The notes beneath the pieces are model-generated. The model worked only from the letters and a program-made list of their open reading frames with translations. It was not told the DNA's origin and ran no database searches. Positions 9,107 to 16,570 of a stretch of 64,000 nt of DNA are shown one piece after another. Both the position numbers and the translations under genes were made by a program. Position 1 is the first letter of the stretch, and every line of letters starts with the position of its first letter. Origin of the DNA: Nocardioides hwasunensis (GTDB taxonomy: Bacteria > Actinomycetota > Actinomycetes > Propionibacteriales > Nocardioidaceae); NCBI RefSeq assembly GCF_014779665.1, contig NZ_JACXYY010000001.1:620001-684000 (forward strand), read 5' to 3'.

Positions 9107-9617
9107 ATGAGCAAGGTCGACGCCGACGGCAACGTGCTGGAGACGTTCAGTGCGTCCGACGACGACGGCGACGGCTACGTGTCGGAGATCGAGGTGCTGC
9201 GCGGCGACTTCGCGCAGGTGCTGCACGACGACACCAGCGCCGACGTGGACTACGTCTTCGGCGACCGGATCACCGGGCTCACCCGGGATGCCGACGGCGT
9301 CGACGCCCCAGAGGCGGCTCCTGCGCGAGCACATGGCCGGTTTCGGGTGGGAGGCCCCGCGCATCCTGGAGCACCTCGACGACGCGCCCGACTTCTAGCT
9401 CGACCAGGTCGCCCAGGTCGTCATGGAGCACTGGTCGACGGGCCGGGTCGGGCTGGTCGGCGACGCCGCGTTCAGCGCCTCCCCGATGTCCGGAGCCGGA
9501 ACGGGGCTGGCCCTCGTCGGGGCGTACGTGCTGGCCGGTGAGCTCGCGGCCGCCGACTGGGACCCGGCCGTGGGGTTCGCCGGCTACGAGGGCGTGACCG
9601 ACCTCCGGAGCGCCTGA
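9107..9617 (+). pseudogene. Decayed FAD-dependent monooxygenase
   Basis: Three pieces of a PhzS/TetX-type FAD monooxygenase remain. The first (frame of 9107) keeps the segment around EIEVLRGDFAQVLHDDT and DYVFGD, which normally lies about 80-130 residues into such proteins. The N-terminal GxGxxG dinucleotide fold is absent. A frame change near 9310 leads into a second piece that reads to DDAPDF and hits TAG at 9396-9398, where the family usually has an aromatic residue. The same frame then continues through MEHWSTGRVGLVGDAAF and SPMSGAGTGLALVGAYVLAG, the conserved GD-x6-P FAD-contact region. The gene has therefore lost its start, has an internal deletion with frameshift, and has a nonsense codon. 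A ribosome-binding site precedes 9107, but any product would be nonfunctional. Confidence 0.85.
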
Positions 9618-9811
9618 ACCGGCCCGCACGATTCGACATGCCCGGTCGGAAATGTTCTGGTGGATGAGCCGCAGGCAGTGCTCCTCGTCCTGTGCGAGGC
9701 ACCTCCCGTCGTGAGGTGGACGTGCGCCGCGGCCCCGACGCCCCACCCGTACGGCGTCGCGTCCGAGCGCCCGGAGAGGCGCACCCCCGACCCCCGTGAG
9801 GTAAGAAGCAC

Positions 9812-10624
9812 GTGCGTGCCACCACCACACCCGCCCTGTTCGTACGCCCGCGAGGGCTCGCCGCCGCAACCGCCGCGGTGGCTCTCGCCCTGACGCTCGC
9901 GCCCGGCAGCGCCTCGGCCCAGGCCGCGAGCGCGGACACGCCCGTGGGCGTGGAGCTGAAGGTGGCCGACCAGCCGCCCGTCGAGGTCGCCACCATCCCG
10001 AGGGTGTGGCCGACCCAGCTGCTCGAGGCACACGGCGTGTCCGTCGGCAGCGACGACCTGGTCGACGTGGTCCGCGACGGGCGCACGGTCACCGGCGCGA
10101 AGAAGCGTGTCCGCGAGGGCGACCTCGTGCGGCTGACGCAGGTCGAGAAGAAGCGCAAGGTCAAGACGCAGAAGGTCCCCCGGGGCACCGTCGAGGTCTC
10201 GACGACCAAGCTCAAGCCCGGCAAGCGCAAGGTCGTCAGCACCGGCCGCGCGGGCGTCCGCAAGGTCGTCGCGATGAAGACGTTCCACAACGGCGAGGCC
10301 GTGAAGTATCGCGTGATCAAGAAGAAGCTCGTGAAGGAGCCACGTCCGCGTCGCGTGCTGGTCGGCCGCGCGGCCTACTCCGTCCCCGGCGCCGACGGGC
10401 TCAACTGGGGCGCGCTGGCCAACTGCGAGTCGGGCGGCAACCCCCAGGCGGTCAACGCGGCGGGCTACTACGGGCTCTACCAGTTCGACACCGGGACCTG
10501 GCGCAGCGTCGGCGGCTCCGGCCTGCCCACCTCCGCCTCGGCGGCCGAGCAGACCTACCGCGCCAAGCTGCTCTACCAGCAGCGCGGGCGCTCGCCGTGG
10601 CCCACCTGCGGCCGCCTGCTCTGA
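9812..10624 (+). CDS. rpf: Resuscitation-promoting factor-like cell-wall hydrolase
   Basis: The 270-residue protein has a signal peptide over about residues 1-37 ending near ASA. A middle region, about 60-185, is rich in Lys/Val with a G5-like pattern and ubiquitin-like strands before it. The C-terminal 75 residues form the transglycosylase-like Rpf domain: LNWGALANCESGG carries the catalytic Glu after Cys, and GYYGLYQFDTGTW is the second family motif. Rpf proteins cleave peptidoglycan glycan strands outside the cell and stimulate growth of dormant cells. The GTG start follows a weak GAGG site. The 194-bp upstream gap shows no recognisable c-di-AMP riboswitch, which precedes some actinobacterial rpf genes. 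Confidence 0.88.
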   Translation: MRATTTPALFVRPRGLAAATAAVALALTLAPGSASAQAASADTPVGVELKVADQPPVEVATIPRVWPTQLLEAHGVSVGSDDLVDVVRDGRTVTGAKKRVREGDLVRLTQVEKKRKVKTQKVPRGTVEVSTTKLKPGKRKVVSTGRAGVRKVVAMKTFHNGEAVKYRVIKKKLVKEPRPRRVLVGRAAYSVPGADGLNWGALANCESGGNPQAVNAAGYYGLYQFDTGTWRSVGGSGLPTSASAAEQTYRAKLLYQQRGRSPWPTCGRLL

Positions 10625-10630
10625 GCCTGC

Positions 10631-11101
10631 CTAGGTGGCGCCCGGGAATCCCTGCTGACGCCACGCCTCGTAGGTCGCCACGGCCGCCGAGTTCGACAGG
10701 TTGAGCGACCGACGCCCGGCGATCATCGGGATCCGGAGCCGGTCGCTCACCCGCTCGTGGGCGAGCACCTCTGCGGAGAGGCCGGTCGGCTCCGGCCCGA
10801 AGAGCAGGACGTCGTCGGGCCGGTAGTCGACGTCGGTGTGCCACCGGGTCGCATGCGCGGTGAACGCGAACACCCGCGAGCCGGCCAGCTCCGCGCTGGA
10901 CAGCGCGGCGTCGAGGCCGGCGTGCACCGTCACCGACGCGAGGTCGTGGTAGTCGAGCCCGGCGCGCCTGAGCCTGGGCTCGGACAGCTCGAAGCCGAGG
11001 GGCTCGACGAGGTGCAGGGTGGCGCCGGTCGCGGCGACCATCCGGATCGCGTTGCCCGTGTTGGGCGGGATCCGGGGCTCGAGGAACATCACGTGGAGCA
11101 C
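10631..11101 (-). CDS. trmL: tRNA (cytidine/uridine-34 2'-O)-methyltransferase TrmL
   Basis: The 156-residue protein is the size of E. coli TrmL and is a minimal SPOUT methyltransferase that 2'-O-methylates the wobble base of leucine tRNAs using SAM. The trefoil-knot motifs are present: an N-terminal PRIPPNTGNAIRM, the loop FGPEPTGL, and the C-terminal IPM followed by RSLNLSNSAAVATYE. The start is taken at the GTG at 11101, which follows GAGG; a GTG and an ATG at codons 4 and 5 are alternatives. It begins only 7 bp after kynA on the same strand, so the two are likely co-transcribed although functionally unrelated. Confidence 0.92.
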   Translation of the reverse strand: MLHVMFLEPRIPPNTGNAIRMVAATGATLHLVEPLGFELSEPRLRRAGLDYHDLASVTVHAGLDAALSSAELAGSRVFAFTAHATRWHTDVDYRPDDVLLFGPEPTGLSAEVLAHERVSDRLRIPMIAGRRSLNLSNSAAVATYEAWRQQGFPGAT

Positions 11102-11108
11102 GTCGACC

Positions 11109-12011
11109 TCACTGCCCGATGCGCGTGCGCACCTCGTAGAGCTCCGGGAAGAAGGTCAGCGAGAGCGCGCGCCTGAGGAAGTCCACCCCCGACGACCCGC
11201 CGGTGCCGATCTTGTGGCCGATGACCCGCTGGACGACCTGGAGGTGCCGGAAGCGCCACTGCTGGAAGGAGTCCTCGATGTCGACGAGCTCCTCGCAGGT
11301 CTCGTAGACGCCCCAGTGCTCGGCCGGTGCGGCGTAGACGGAGGCGAAGACGTCGATCAGCTCCTCGTCCGCCGTGTGCGGCAGCGTCCAGTCGCGCTCG
11401 AGCAGCCGCTGCGGGACGGCGTAGCCCTGGCGGGAGAGGTAGGCCAGGAACTCGTCGTAGAGCGAGGGCTCGTGGAGCAGCTCGTCGAGGGCGGCGCGGG
11501 TGGTGTCGTCGTGGGCGAAGACCTTGACCATCTCGGCGTTCTTGTTGCCGAGGAGGAACTCGACCTCGCGGTACTGCGCGGACTGGAAGCCCGAGCTGGT
11601 CGCGAGGAAGGGGCGGATCTCGGCGTACTCGCTCGGCGTCAGCGTCGCCAGCACCGACCACTGGTCGGTGAGGGTGTGCTGGATGTGCTTGACCCGGGCC
11701 ATCCGCTTGAGCGCGGGGGAGAGGTCGTCGGTGCGCAGCAGGGCGCGCGCCGAGCGCAGCTCGTGGAGCAGCAGCTTGAGCCACAGCTCGCTGGTCTGGT
11801 GCTGGACGATGAAGAGCAGCTCGTCGTGCTGCGGCGGGTCCGACAGCGGCTGCTGCGCCGAGAGCAGCACGTCGAGTCGCAGGTAGTCGCCGTAGGACAG
11901 CGACTGCGAGAAGTCGCGCTGGATGCCGGCCTCGATCTCGCGCTGGTTCGCCGTCCCGCCCGTGCCGTCTGACCGTCCGTCTGACCGTCCGTCTGCCCGT
12001 CCGTCTGCCAT
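11109..12011 (-). CDS. kynA: Tryptophan 2,3-dioxygenase
   Basis: The 300-residue heme enzyme opens the indole ring of L-tryptophan to N-formylkynurenine, the first step of the kynurenine pathway. Family features are YGDYLRLDVLLSAQ near the N terminus, LLFIVQHQTSELWLKLL with the substrate-pocket His, and FRHLQVVQRVIGHKIG followed by TGGSSG near the C terminus, which includes the heme-ligand His and ligand loop. The start is set at ATG 12011 because TAGGTT lies 7 nt upstream; an extra GTG three codons earlier is less likely. The first 15 residues are a GRSD/GRAD tandem repeat encoded by a 12-bp DNA repeat, dispensable by family comparison. Kynurenine formamidase and kynureninase are not nearby. 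Confidence 0.94.
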   Translation of the reverse strand: MADGRADGRSDGRSDGTGGTANQREIEAGIQRDFSQSLSYGDYLRLDVLLSAQQPLSDPPQHDELLFIVQHQTSELWLKLLLHELRSARALLRTDDLSPALKRMARVKHIQHTLTDQWSVLATLTPSEYAEIRPFLATSSGFQSAQYREVEFLLGNKNAEMVKVFAHDDTTRAALDELLHEPSLYDEFLAYLSRQGYAVPQRLLERDWTLPHTADEELIDVFASVYAAPAEHWGVYETCEELVDIEDSFQQWRFRHLQVVQRVIGHKIGTGGSSGVDFLRRALSLTFFPELYEVRTRIGQ

Positions 12012-12018
12012 GGGCGGC

Positions 12019-12045
12019 AACCTAGTCGGTGGGCTCGTCTAACGT
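12019..12045. promoter_or_regulatory. Divergent -10 elements for kynA and the glycosylase gene
   Basis: The minus-strand TAGGTT (12019-12024) lies 7 nt from the kynA ATG. The plus-strand TAACGT (12040-12045) lies 7 nt from the ATG at 12053. The two start codons are only 41 bp apart, so the two promoters must overlap and may interfere with each other. Confidence 0.6.
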
Positions 12046-12052
12046 CGCACCC

Positions 12053-12997
12053 ATGGCCCCCTCCACCGGCTCCGGCGCTGTCGAGCGCACCCGCACGTGG
12101 GTGCCCGACTGGCCGTGCGCAGTCGGTCAGGTGCTGCGCCCGCAGCGACGCGGGGCCGGCGACCCGACCCAGCGGCACCTCGACGACGGACGCATCTGGC
12201 GCGCCATGCGTACGCCGACCGGGCCGGCGTCGCTGTGCGTCCAGGCCCGGCCGACCTCGGGCGACGTCCTCGCCCGCGCGTGGGGGCCGGGGGCCGAGTG
12301 GGCGCTCGACCGGCTGCCCGCGCTGCTCGGCGCCGACGACGACCCGAGCGGGTTCGTCGCCCACCATCCCCAGGTCGCCGAGGGGCTCAAGCGCCACAGG
12401 CACTGGCGGCTCGGTGGCACCGGCCTCGTGATGGAGTCGCTGGTGCCCTCGATCCTGGAGCAGAAGGTCACCGGCAAGCAGGCGTTCGGGTCGTTCCGCG
12501 AGCTCGTGCGCCGTCACGGCGAGCCCGCGCCCGGCCCGGTGGCGGCGCTGCGCCTCATGCTGCAGCCGACCCCCGACGTCATCGCGGCGATCCCGTCGTG
12601 GGAGTGGCTGCGCCTCGGCGTGCAGCCGGCGCAGTCGCGCACGATGGTCACCGCCTGCCGGCTCGGGGCGTCGCTGGAGCGGATCACCCAGGTCTCCCAC
12701 GAGGAGGCGGACAGGCGGTTGCGGTCGATCCGCGGGATCGGTGTGTGGACCAGCGCCGAGGTCCGGATGCGCGCCCTCGGCGACGTCGACGCGGTGAGCT
12801 TCGGCGACTACCACCTCGCCAACTGGGTCGGCTGGGCGCTGGTCGGGCACGACATCACCGACGAGGAGATGGGCGAGCTGCTCGAGCCCTACCGCCCGCA
12901 GCGCGGCCGCGCGGCGGCGATGGCGATCGCCGGCGGACCGTCCCGGCCGCGACGGGGGCCGCGGATGAGCATCCCGACCCACCTGCCGACGCGCTGA
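12053..12997 (+). CDS. DNA-3-methyladenine glycosylase, HhH-GPD superfamily (AlkA-like)
   Basis: The 314-residue protein is a cytosolic base-excision repair glycosylase. The helix-hairpin-helix is visible as LRSIRGIGVWTSAEVRMRAL, and the GPD segment as DAVSFGDYHLANW, whose Asp is the catalytic residue. An AlkA-style N-terminal beta domain precedes the segment VPSILEQKVTGKQAFGSF. It is expected to excise alkylated purines such as 3-methyladenine. The ATG at 12053 is chosen over 12029 because it has TAACGT 7 nt upstream. It is divergent from kynA, and no alkylation-response regulator lies nearby. Confidence 0.88.
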   Translation: MAPSTGSGAVERTRTWVPDWPCAVGQVLRPQRRGAGDPTQRHLDDGRIWRAMRTPTGPASLCVQARPTSGDVLARAWGPGAEWALDRLPALLGADDDPSGFVAHHPQVAEGLKRHRHWRLGGTGLVMESLVPSILEQKVTGKQAFGSFRELVRRHGEPAPGPVAALRLMLQPTPDVIAAIPSWEWLRLGVQPAQSRTMVTACRLGASLERITQVSHEEADRRLRSIRGIGVWTSAEVRMRALGDVDAVSFGDYHLANWVGWALVGHDITDEEMGELLEPYRPQRGRAAAMAIAGGPSRPRRGPRMSIPTHLPTR

Positions 12998-13009
12998 GCG
13001 GTGCTCAGC
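12993..13009. terminator. Hairpin spanning two convergent stop codons
   Basis: GCTGAGC, loop GGT, GCTCAGC forms a 7-bp stem. The TGA of the glycosylase gene lies in one arm and the stop of the minus-strand zinc-ribbon gene in the other. This economical bidirectional layout is seen again at 20428-20457. Confidence 0.55.
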
Positions 13010-13259
13010 CCTCCGGCCTCGGCTCGGGCTCGCCGCCGGTCGGTCGCCCTCGGCGATCCATCCGGCAGCCGCACCGCTTGCAGGTCCATCCGCCCCTGAT
13101 CGCCTGCGTCCCGCTGTCCGGCCACCGGATGCGCGCCACGCGCTGCCCGCACTCCGGACACTCCGGCAGCGGCTTGGCCAGGCCCAGCAGGAGCACGATC
13201 ACGCCCGCTGTGGCCATGCCGAGGAGCATCGACGTCAACACAGCGACGAACTCAACCAC
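13005..13259 (-). CDS. Small membrane protein with zinc-ribbon-like cysteines
   Basis: The 84-residue protein has one N-terminal membrane helix (about residues 5-27) followed by a cytosolic part with CPEC and CKRCGC, a four-cysteine zinc-ribbon-like arrangement, then a proline-rich tail. The GTG start has no clear ribosome-binding site, and an ATG at codon 11 would shorten the membrane helix. Function unknown. It converges with the glycosylase gene. Confidence 0.6.
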   Translation of the reverse strand: MVEFVAVLTSMLLGMATAGVIVLLLGLAKPLPECPECGQRVARIRWPDSGTQAIRGGWTCKRCGCRMDRRGRPTGGEPEPRPEG

Positions 13260-13298
13260 GTGGACCGACGGCCCACCAACCAGAGCGTCACACCTGAC

Positions 13299-14543
13299 TC
13301 AGAGCAGCGGACGCAGCGGCGCGAGGAAGCTCTCGGTGAACTTCCGGTTGAGGTCGCGGGCCTGCCACTCGGCGAGGCTGAGCTCGAGGCAGTTCGACTC
13401 GTCGGTGAGGAAGACCTGCTCCATCGTCCTGGCGAAGGCGGGGTCGATGACCTCGAGGTTGATCTCGTAGTTGCCCTGGAGGCTGAGCCGGTCGATGTTC
13501 GCGGTGCCGACGGTCGACCAGCTGCCGTCGATGGTGGCGGTCTTGGCGTGCACCATCGCGTCCTTGAAGCGCAGGATCCGCACGCCCGCCGCGAGCAGCT
13601 GGCCGTAGTAGCCGCGCGAGATCCAGTCGGCGACGATGTGGTTGGACTTCAGCGGAAGCAGGATGCGGACGTCCACGCCGCGCTGCGCCGCCTCGGCGAC
13701 CGAGTCGACGAAGTCCTGGTCGGGCAGGAAGTAGGCGGTGGTCAGCCAGATGTTGCGGCTGGCACGCTGGATCGCCTCGAGGTACATGCTCCGGATCGGG
13801 AAGTTCCACTGGCGCGGGATGTTCTTGTGGATCCGGATCTGCGGATCCCAGTCGGAGGCGGTCTCGAGCAGCAGCGGGCGCTCGTTGCGCCGGATCCGGT
13901 GGCGGCGGTTGAGGTTCCAGAAGTCCGCGAAGGCGCGCTTCATGTCCCACACGCCCGGGCCGGTGATCCGCACGTGGGTGTCACGCCACTCGGTGGCGTA
14001 GGCCGAGCCGATGTTGTAGCCGCCGAGGAAGGCGACCTCCTCGTCGATCACGAGCATCTTGCGGTGGTTGCGGCCGTAGCGGCGCAGGTCCCAGAAGCGC
14101 AGGCCGGCCGTCCACACGGGGTAGCGCAGCACCTTGAGCGACGGCGAGAACCGCTTGAAGGCGGGGGAGACGACGATGTTGGCGAAGCCGTCGTAGACGC
14201 AGTGCACGTCGACACCTCGGTCGGCGGCGGCGGTGAGGGCGGTCTTGAACTTCCACCCGATCTCGTCGCCCTTCCAGATGTAGGTCTCGAAGAGGATCTG
14301 CTTCTTGGCGCCGTCGATCGCGGCCAGCATGTCGTCGTAGAGGTCGCGCCCGAAGGTGTAGGTCGTGATCTCGCCGCTGCCGACCGGAACGGTCTCCGGC
14401 TCGGTCACCGGGAACGGCTTGGGCTTCTTGCCGCGGCGGCGGTAGGAGTCGACGAGGGAGAGGGTGAGCGCCAAGCCGACCTGGAGCCCGAGCAGCGTGA
14501 GGAGCGTCCGGCGTACGGCGGTCATCAGGCGTCCGGCAGTCAC
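13299..14543 (-). CDS. Phospholipase D-like / cardiolipin synthase family protein
   Basis: The 414-residue protein has an N-terminal hydrophobic anchor (about residues 10-30) and two PLD catalytic repeats. The first HKD motif is in GRNHRKMLVIDEEVAFLGG and the second in MVHAKTATIDGSWSTVGT. This two-motif, membrane-anchored arrangement is that of bacterial cardiolipin synthases, which join two phosphatidyl groups at the membrane. A broader phospholipase D role cannot be excluded, because actinobacteria often use a CDP-alcohol-type cardiolipin synthase instead. GTG 14543 is chosen because TAGGTT lies 6 nt upstream. Confidence 0.85.
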   Translation of the reverse strand: MTAGRLMTAVRRTLLTLLGLQVGLALTLSLVDSYRRRGKKPKPFPVTEPETVPVGSGEITTYTFGRDLYDDMLAAIDGAKKQILFETYIWKGDEIGWKFKTALTAAADRGVDVHCVYDGFANIVVSPAFKRFSPSLKVLRYPVWTAGLRFWDLRRYGRNHRKMLVIDEEVAFLGGYNIGSAYATEWRDTHVRITGPGVWDMKRAFADFWNLNRRHRIRRNERPLLLETASDWDPQIRIHKNIPRQWNFPIRSMYLEAIQRASRNIWLTTAYFLPDQDFVDSVAEAAQRGVDVRILLPLKSNHIVADWISRGYYGQLLAAGVRILRFKDAMVHAKTATIDGSWSTVGTANIDRLSLQGNYEINLEVIDPAFARTMEQVFLTDESNCLELSLAEWQARDLNRKFTESFLAPLRPLL

Positions 14544-14549
14544 GCGGAC

Positions 14550-14555
14550 AACCTA
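14550..14555 (-). promoter_or_regulatory. -10 element for the PLD-family gene
   Basis: On the minus strand TAGGTT, then 6 nt, then GTG at 14543. Consistent with a leaderless transcript. Confidence 0.6.
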
Positions 14556-14580
14556 CCCAGCATCGGCCACGGGTGACCGC

Positions 14581-14799
14581 TCAGTTCCGCCTCCGGCGCG
14601 GCAGGAGCGGCGCGTGCAGCGCGGCCGCTGCGCGAGGGGAGTACGTCGTGGCGAGGGTCAGGGCCGCGAGGAGGAGCTGGAAGAGGGGCAGCCAGAGGTT
14701 GCCGAGGACGAGGCCCCAGACCGCGAGGACGGTCCACAGGCCGCTGAGGGCGAAGCCCCACCGCCGCGCGTTGACGCTCGTGGCGGTCGTCTGGTCCAT
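14581..14799 (-). CDS. Small two-helix membrane protein
   Basis: The 72-residue protein has two hydrophobic helices, about residues 14-33 and 36-52, with a positively charged C-terminal tail (RRRR). The family was not recognised. A CAGGAT hexamer lies 6 nt before the ATG, a C-variant of the leaderless -10 pattern used by neighbours. It reads divergently from the reductase gene that starts at 14873. Confidence 0.55.
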   Translation of the reverse strand: MDQTTATSVNARRWGFALSGLWTVLAVWGLVLGNLWLPLFQLLLAALTLATTYSPRAAAALHAPLLPRRRRN

Positions 14800-14872
14800 C
14801 CCCGCATCCTGCGCGACGCGCGCGGACGCGGCAACAACCCGGTCGTCGAGGTGGCGATGGCAGGCTTGGCGG

Positions 14873-15457
14873 ATGCGCCGCCTCGTCTACCTCGTCGCCG
14901 TCACCCTCGACGGATTCATCGCCGGCCCGGACGGGGGAGACCCCAGCGGCTCCGACTTCCTCCCGGTGACCCCCGACCTCGTCGAGCACCTGGTGGCCAC
15001 CTGGCCCGAGACGCTGCCCGGTCCCGCGCGCGCGGCGATGGGCGTGGACGACCCCGGGACGTCGTTCGACACCGTCATCGAGGGACGCGGGTCCTACGAC
15101 ATCGGGCTGGCCGCTGGCCTCCTCGACGCCTACCCCCACCTGCGCCACCTCGTGGTGTCCCGCACGCTCGCCGACCGCAGCGACCTCCCGGTCGAGGTCG
15201 TCCCCGAAGAGCCGCTCGCGCGGGTGCGCGAGCTCAAGGCCGAGGCCGGGAAGGACATCTGGCTCGTCGGCGGTGGGACGCTGGCCCACGCCCTGCTCCC
15301 CGAGATCGACCGGCTCGTGCTGAAGGTCAACCCGTCGGTGATCGGGGACGGCAAGCGGCTGTTCGAGGGGCCCTTCGCCCACGCCCGCTTCGGGGCGGTG
15401 GACCAGGTCGACCTGCCCGCCGGCGTCCGGGTCGTCACCCTCGATCGGGTGCGCTGA
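14873..15457 (+). CDS. Dihydrofolate reductase / RibD C-terminal domain family protein
   Basis: The 194-residue protein has the YyaP/YwjB-type single-domain reductase fold: an N-terminal LVYLVAVTLDGFIAGPDG, a middle strand DTVIEGRGSYDIG, and the C-terminal NADPH-binding IWLVGGGTLAHALL. These small reductases are related to DHFR and to the RibD reductase, but their substrates are generally unknown. The start is set at ATG 14873, where the conserved N terminus begins; the much longer open frame upstream is not conserved. CAGGCT lies 6 nt upstream. Its 3' end overlaps the convergent gene by 23 bp. Confidence 0.85.
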   Translation: MRRLVYLVAVTLDGFIAGPDGGDPSGSDFLPVTPDLVEHLVATWPETLPGPARAAMGVDDPGTSFDTVIEGRGSYDIGLAAGLLDAYPHLRHLVVSRTLADRSDLPVEVVPEEPLARVRELKAEAGKDIWLVGGGTLAHALLPEIDRLVLKVNPSVIGDGKRLFEGPFAHARFGAVDQVDLPAGVRVVTLDRVR

Positions 15458-15686
15458 GCTCGTCGGTCCCCTTCTTGCGCCGGAACGGCGAGGTCCACAC
15501 GAACCTGGCGAAGGCGGTGTCCGGCCACCACCACGTGACCAGGCTGACGGCGCCCAGCGCCATCCCGGCCAGACCCAGCCAGGTCCGCCCGTCGCCGAGG
15601 TAGAAGACGCCCATCGCGAGCCACAGCACGCCCAGGACTGCTGCGAACGCCGGTCCTCGCCTGCTGGTGTCCCTCGACGCCGTCAT
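15435..15686 (-). CDS. Small two-helix membrane protein
   Basis: The 83-residue protein has membrane segments at about residues 12-30 and 36-52 and a basic C terminus (FRRKKG). TAGGCT lies 6 nt before its ATG, and the TAG of that box is itself the stop codon of the upstream kinase-like gene. The gene can therefore be read both from its own promoter and as part of an operon. Function unknown. Confidence 0.6.
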   Translation of the reverse strand: MTASRDTSRRGPAFAAVLGVLWLAMGVFYLGDGRTWLGLAGMALGAVSLVTWWWPDTAFARFVWTSPFRRKKGTDELSAPDRG

Positions 15687-15692
15687 GGTGCG

Positions 15693-15698
15693 AGCCTA
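15693..15698 (-). promoter_or_regulatory. -10 element overlapping an upstream stop codon
   Basis: Minus-strand TAGGCT, 6 nt before ATG 15686. Its first three bases are the stop codon of the gene that ends at 15696. Confidence 0.55.
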
Positions 15699-16505
15699 CG
15701 CGTCTGCAAGATCCAGCGCGGCGTAGCGAGCGACGTCGCACGTCTCGTCGGACAGCACCCGGAACAGCGCGGCCCGCAGCATCGCCTGACGCTGCGCGCC
15801 CGACCGCCAGTCGTCGAGCGCCTCGGCCGGGGCGTCCTGCCAGAGCACGGCGTCGAGCACGCAGACCGCCTCCGCCCACAGGGGCGAGCGCCAGGCGGGG
15901 GAGAAGTCGATGACGAACGGGATGCCTGTCGCGTCGAGCAGCACGTTGTTCGCGAGATCGGTGTGCACCAGCTGCTCGCGGCCGAGGTCGGTCTCGTCGA
16001 GCGCCGCCTCCAGCGAGCGGACGAGATCACGGATGCCACCGGGGTCCGACCGTGCGGCGAGACGGGCGGCCGTGCCGTCGTACGCCGCCCGCTCGGCGCG
16101 GGCCCAGCGGTCGTCACGCGCGTCCAGCCCCGCGGGCCGCTCGGGCACGGCGGCGGCCAGTCGGGCGTGCAGGAGGTGTGCGGTGGCCTGGAGGGTGGCC
16201 AGGTGCCGGCAGGGGGTCGTGCCGGGTTCGAAGCGGGTGGCCGCCCAGCCGTCGGCGGTGAGATTGCCGTCGCGCGCGGGGACGGGCAGCGCCAGCCGCA
16301 GCGAGCGTGGCGAGGCCTCGTCGAGACGCACGGCGAGACGCGCCTGGATCGGCGCCAGCCACGCCTCCGACTCGTCGTGACCGGGCGAGAGCACGAGGTC
16401 GCCGGCTCGCCAGCTGGTGCCGCGGCCGCCCTCGAGCGGCTCCAGGACGCCCTCGGCCGCGAACAGGTCGAGCACGTGGTCCGGCGGCTGTGACGGGTGG
16501 GGCAC
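15696..16505 (-). CDS. Aminoglycoside phosphotransferase (APH)-fold protein
   Basis: The 269-residue protein has the kinase-like fold of the APH/choline kinase superfamily. The catalytic loop is LVHTDLANNVLLD, in which the His-x-Asp is as in APH enzymes, and the metal-binding DFS-type segment is FVIDFSPAW. The N-terminal lobe is short and lacks an obvious glycine loop. True aminoglycoside resistance is not implied; most such chromosomal genes phosphorylate unknown small metabolites. GTG 16505 has TACGCT 6 nt upstream. Confidence 0.78.
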   Translation of the reverse strand: MPHPSQPPDHVLDLFAAEGVLEPLEGGRGTSWRAGDLVLSPGHDESEAWLAPIQARLAVRLDEASPRSLRLALPVPARDGNLTADGWAATRFEPGTTPCRHLATLQATAHLLHARLAAAVPERPAGLDARDDRWARAERAAYDGTAARLAARSDPGGIRDLVRSLEAALDETDLGREQLVHTDLANNVLLDATGIPFVIDFSPAWRSPLWAEAVCVLDAVLWQDAPAEALDDWRSGAQRQAMLRAALFRVLSDETCDVARYAALDLADA

Positions 16506-16511
16506 CGGACG

Positions 16512-16564
16512 AGCGTAGGTGCTCCAGCGGTGGTGGGAGCGTTGTCGGTGGCTGGTCGTAGGCT
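16512..16564. promoter_or_regulatory. Divergent -10 elements for the APH-fold gene and uvrB
   Basis: The minus-strand TACGCT (16512-16517) precedes GTG 16505 by 6 nt. The plus-strand TAGGCT (16559-16564) precedes the uvrB ATG by 6 nt. No LexA box of the CGAAC-N4-GTTCG form is visible here, unlike upstream of uvrA. Confidence 0.6.
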
Positions 16565-16570
16565 CGACGC

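Noticed and set aside
9618..9811. Possible c-di-AMP (ydaO) riboswitch before rpf
   Set aside because: Some actinobacterial rpf genes have one, but none of its conserved pieces was seen in this 194-bp gap.
14573..15457. Longer 294-residue start for the DHFR-family protein
   Set aside because: The first 100 codons are Arg/Ala-rich, overlap the opposite-strand membrane protein gene and are not conserved; ATG 14873 fits the family start.
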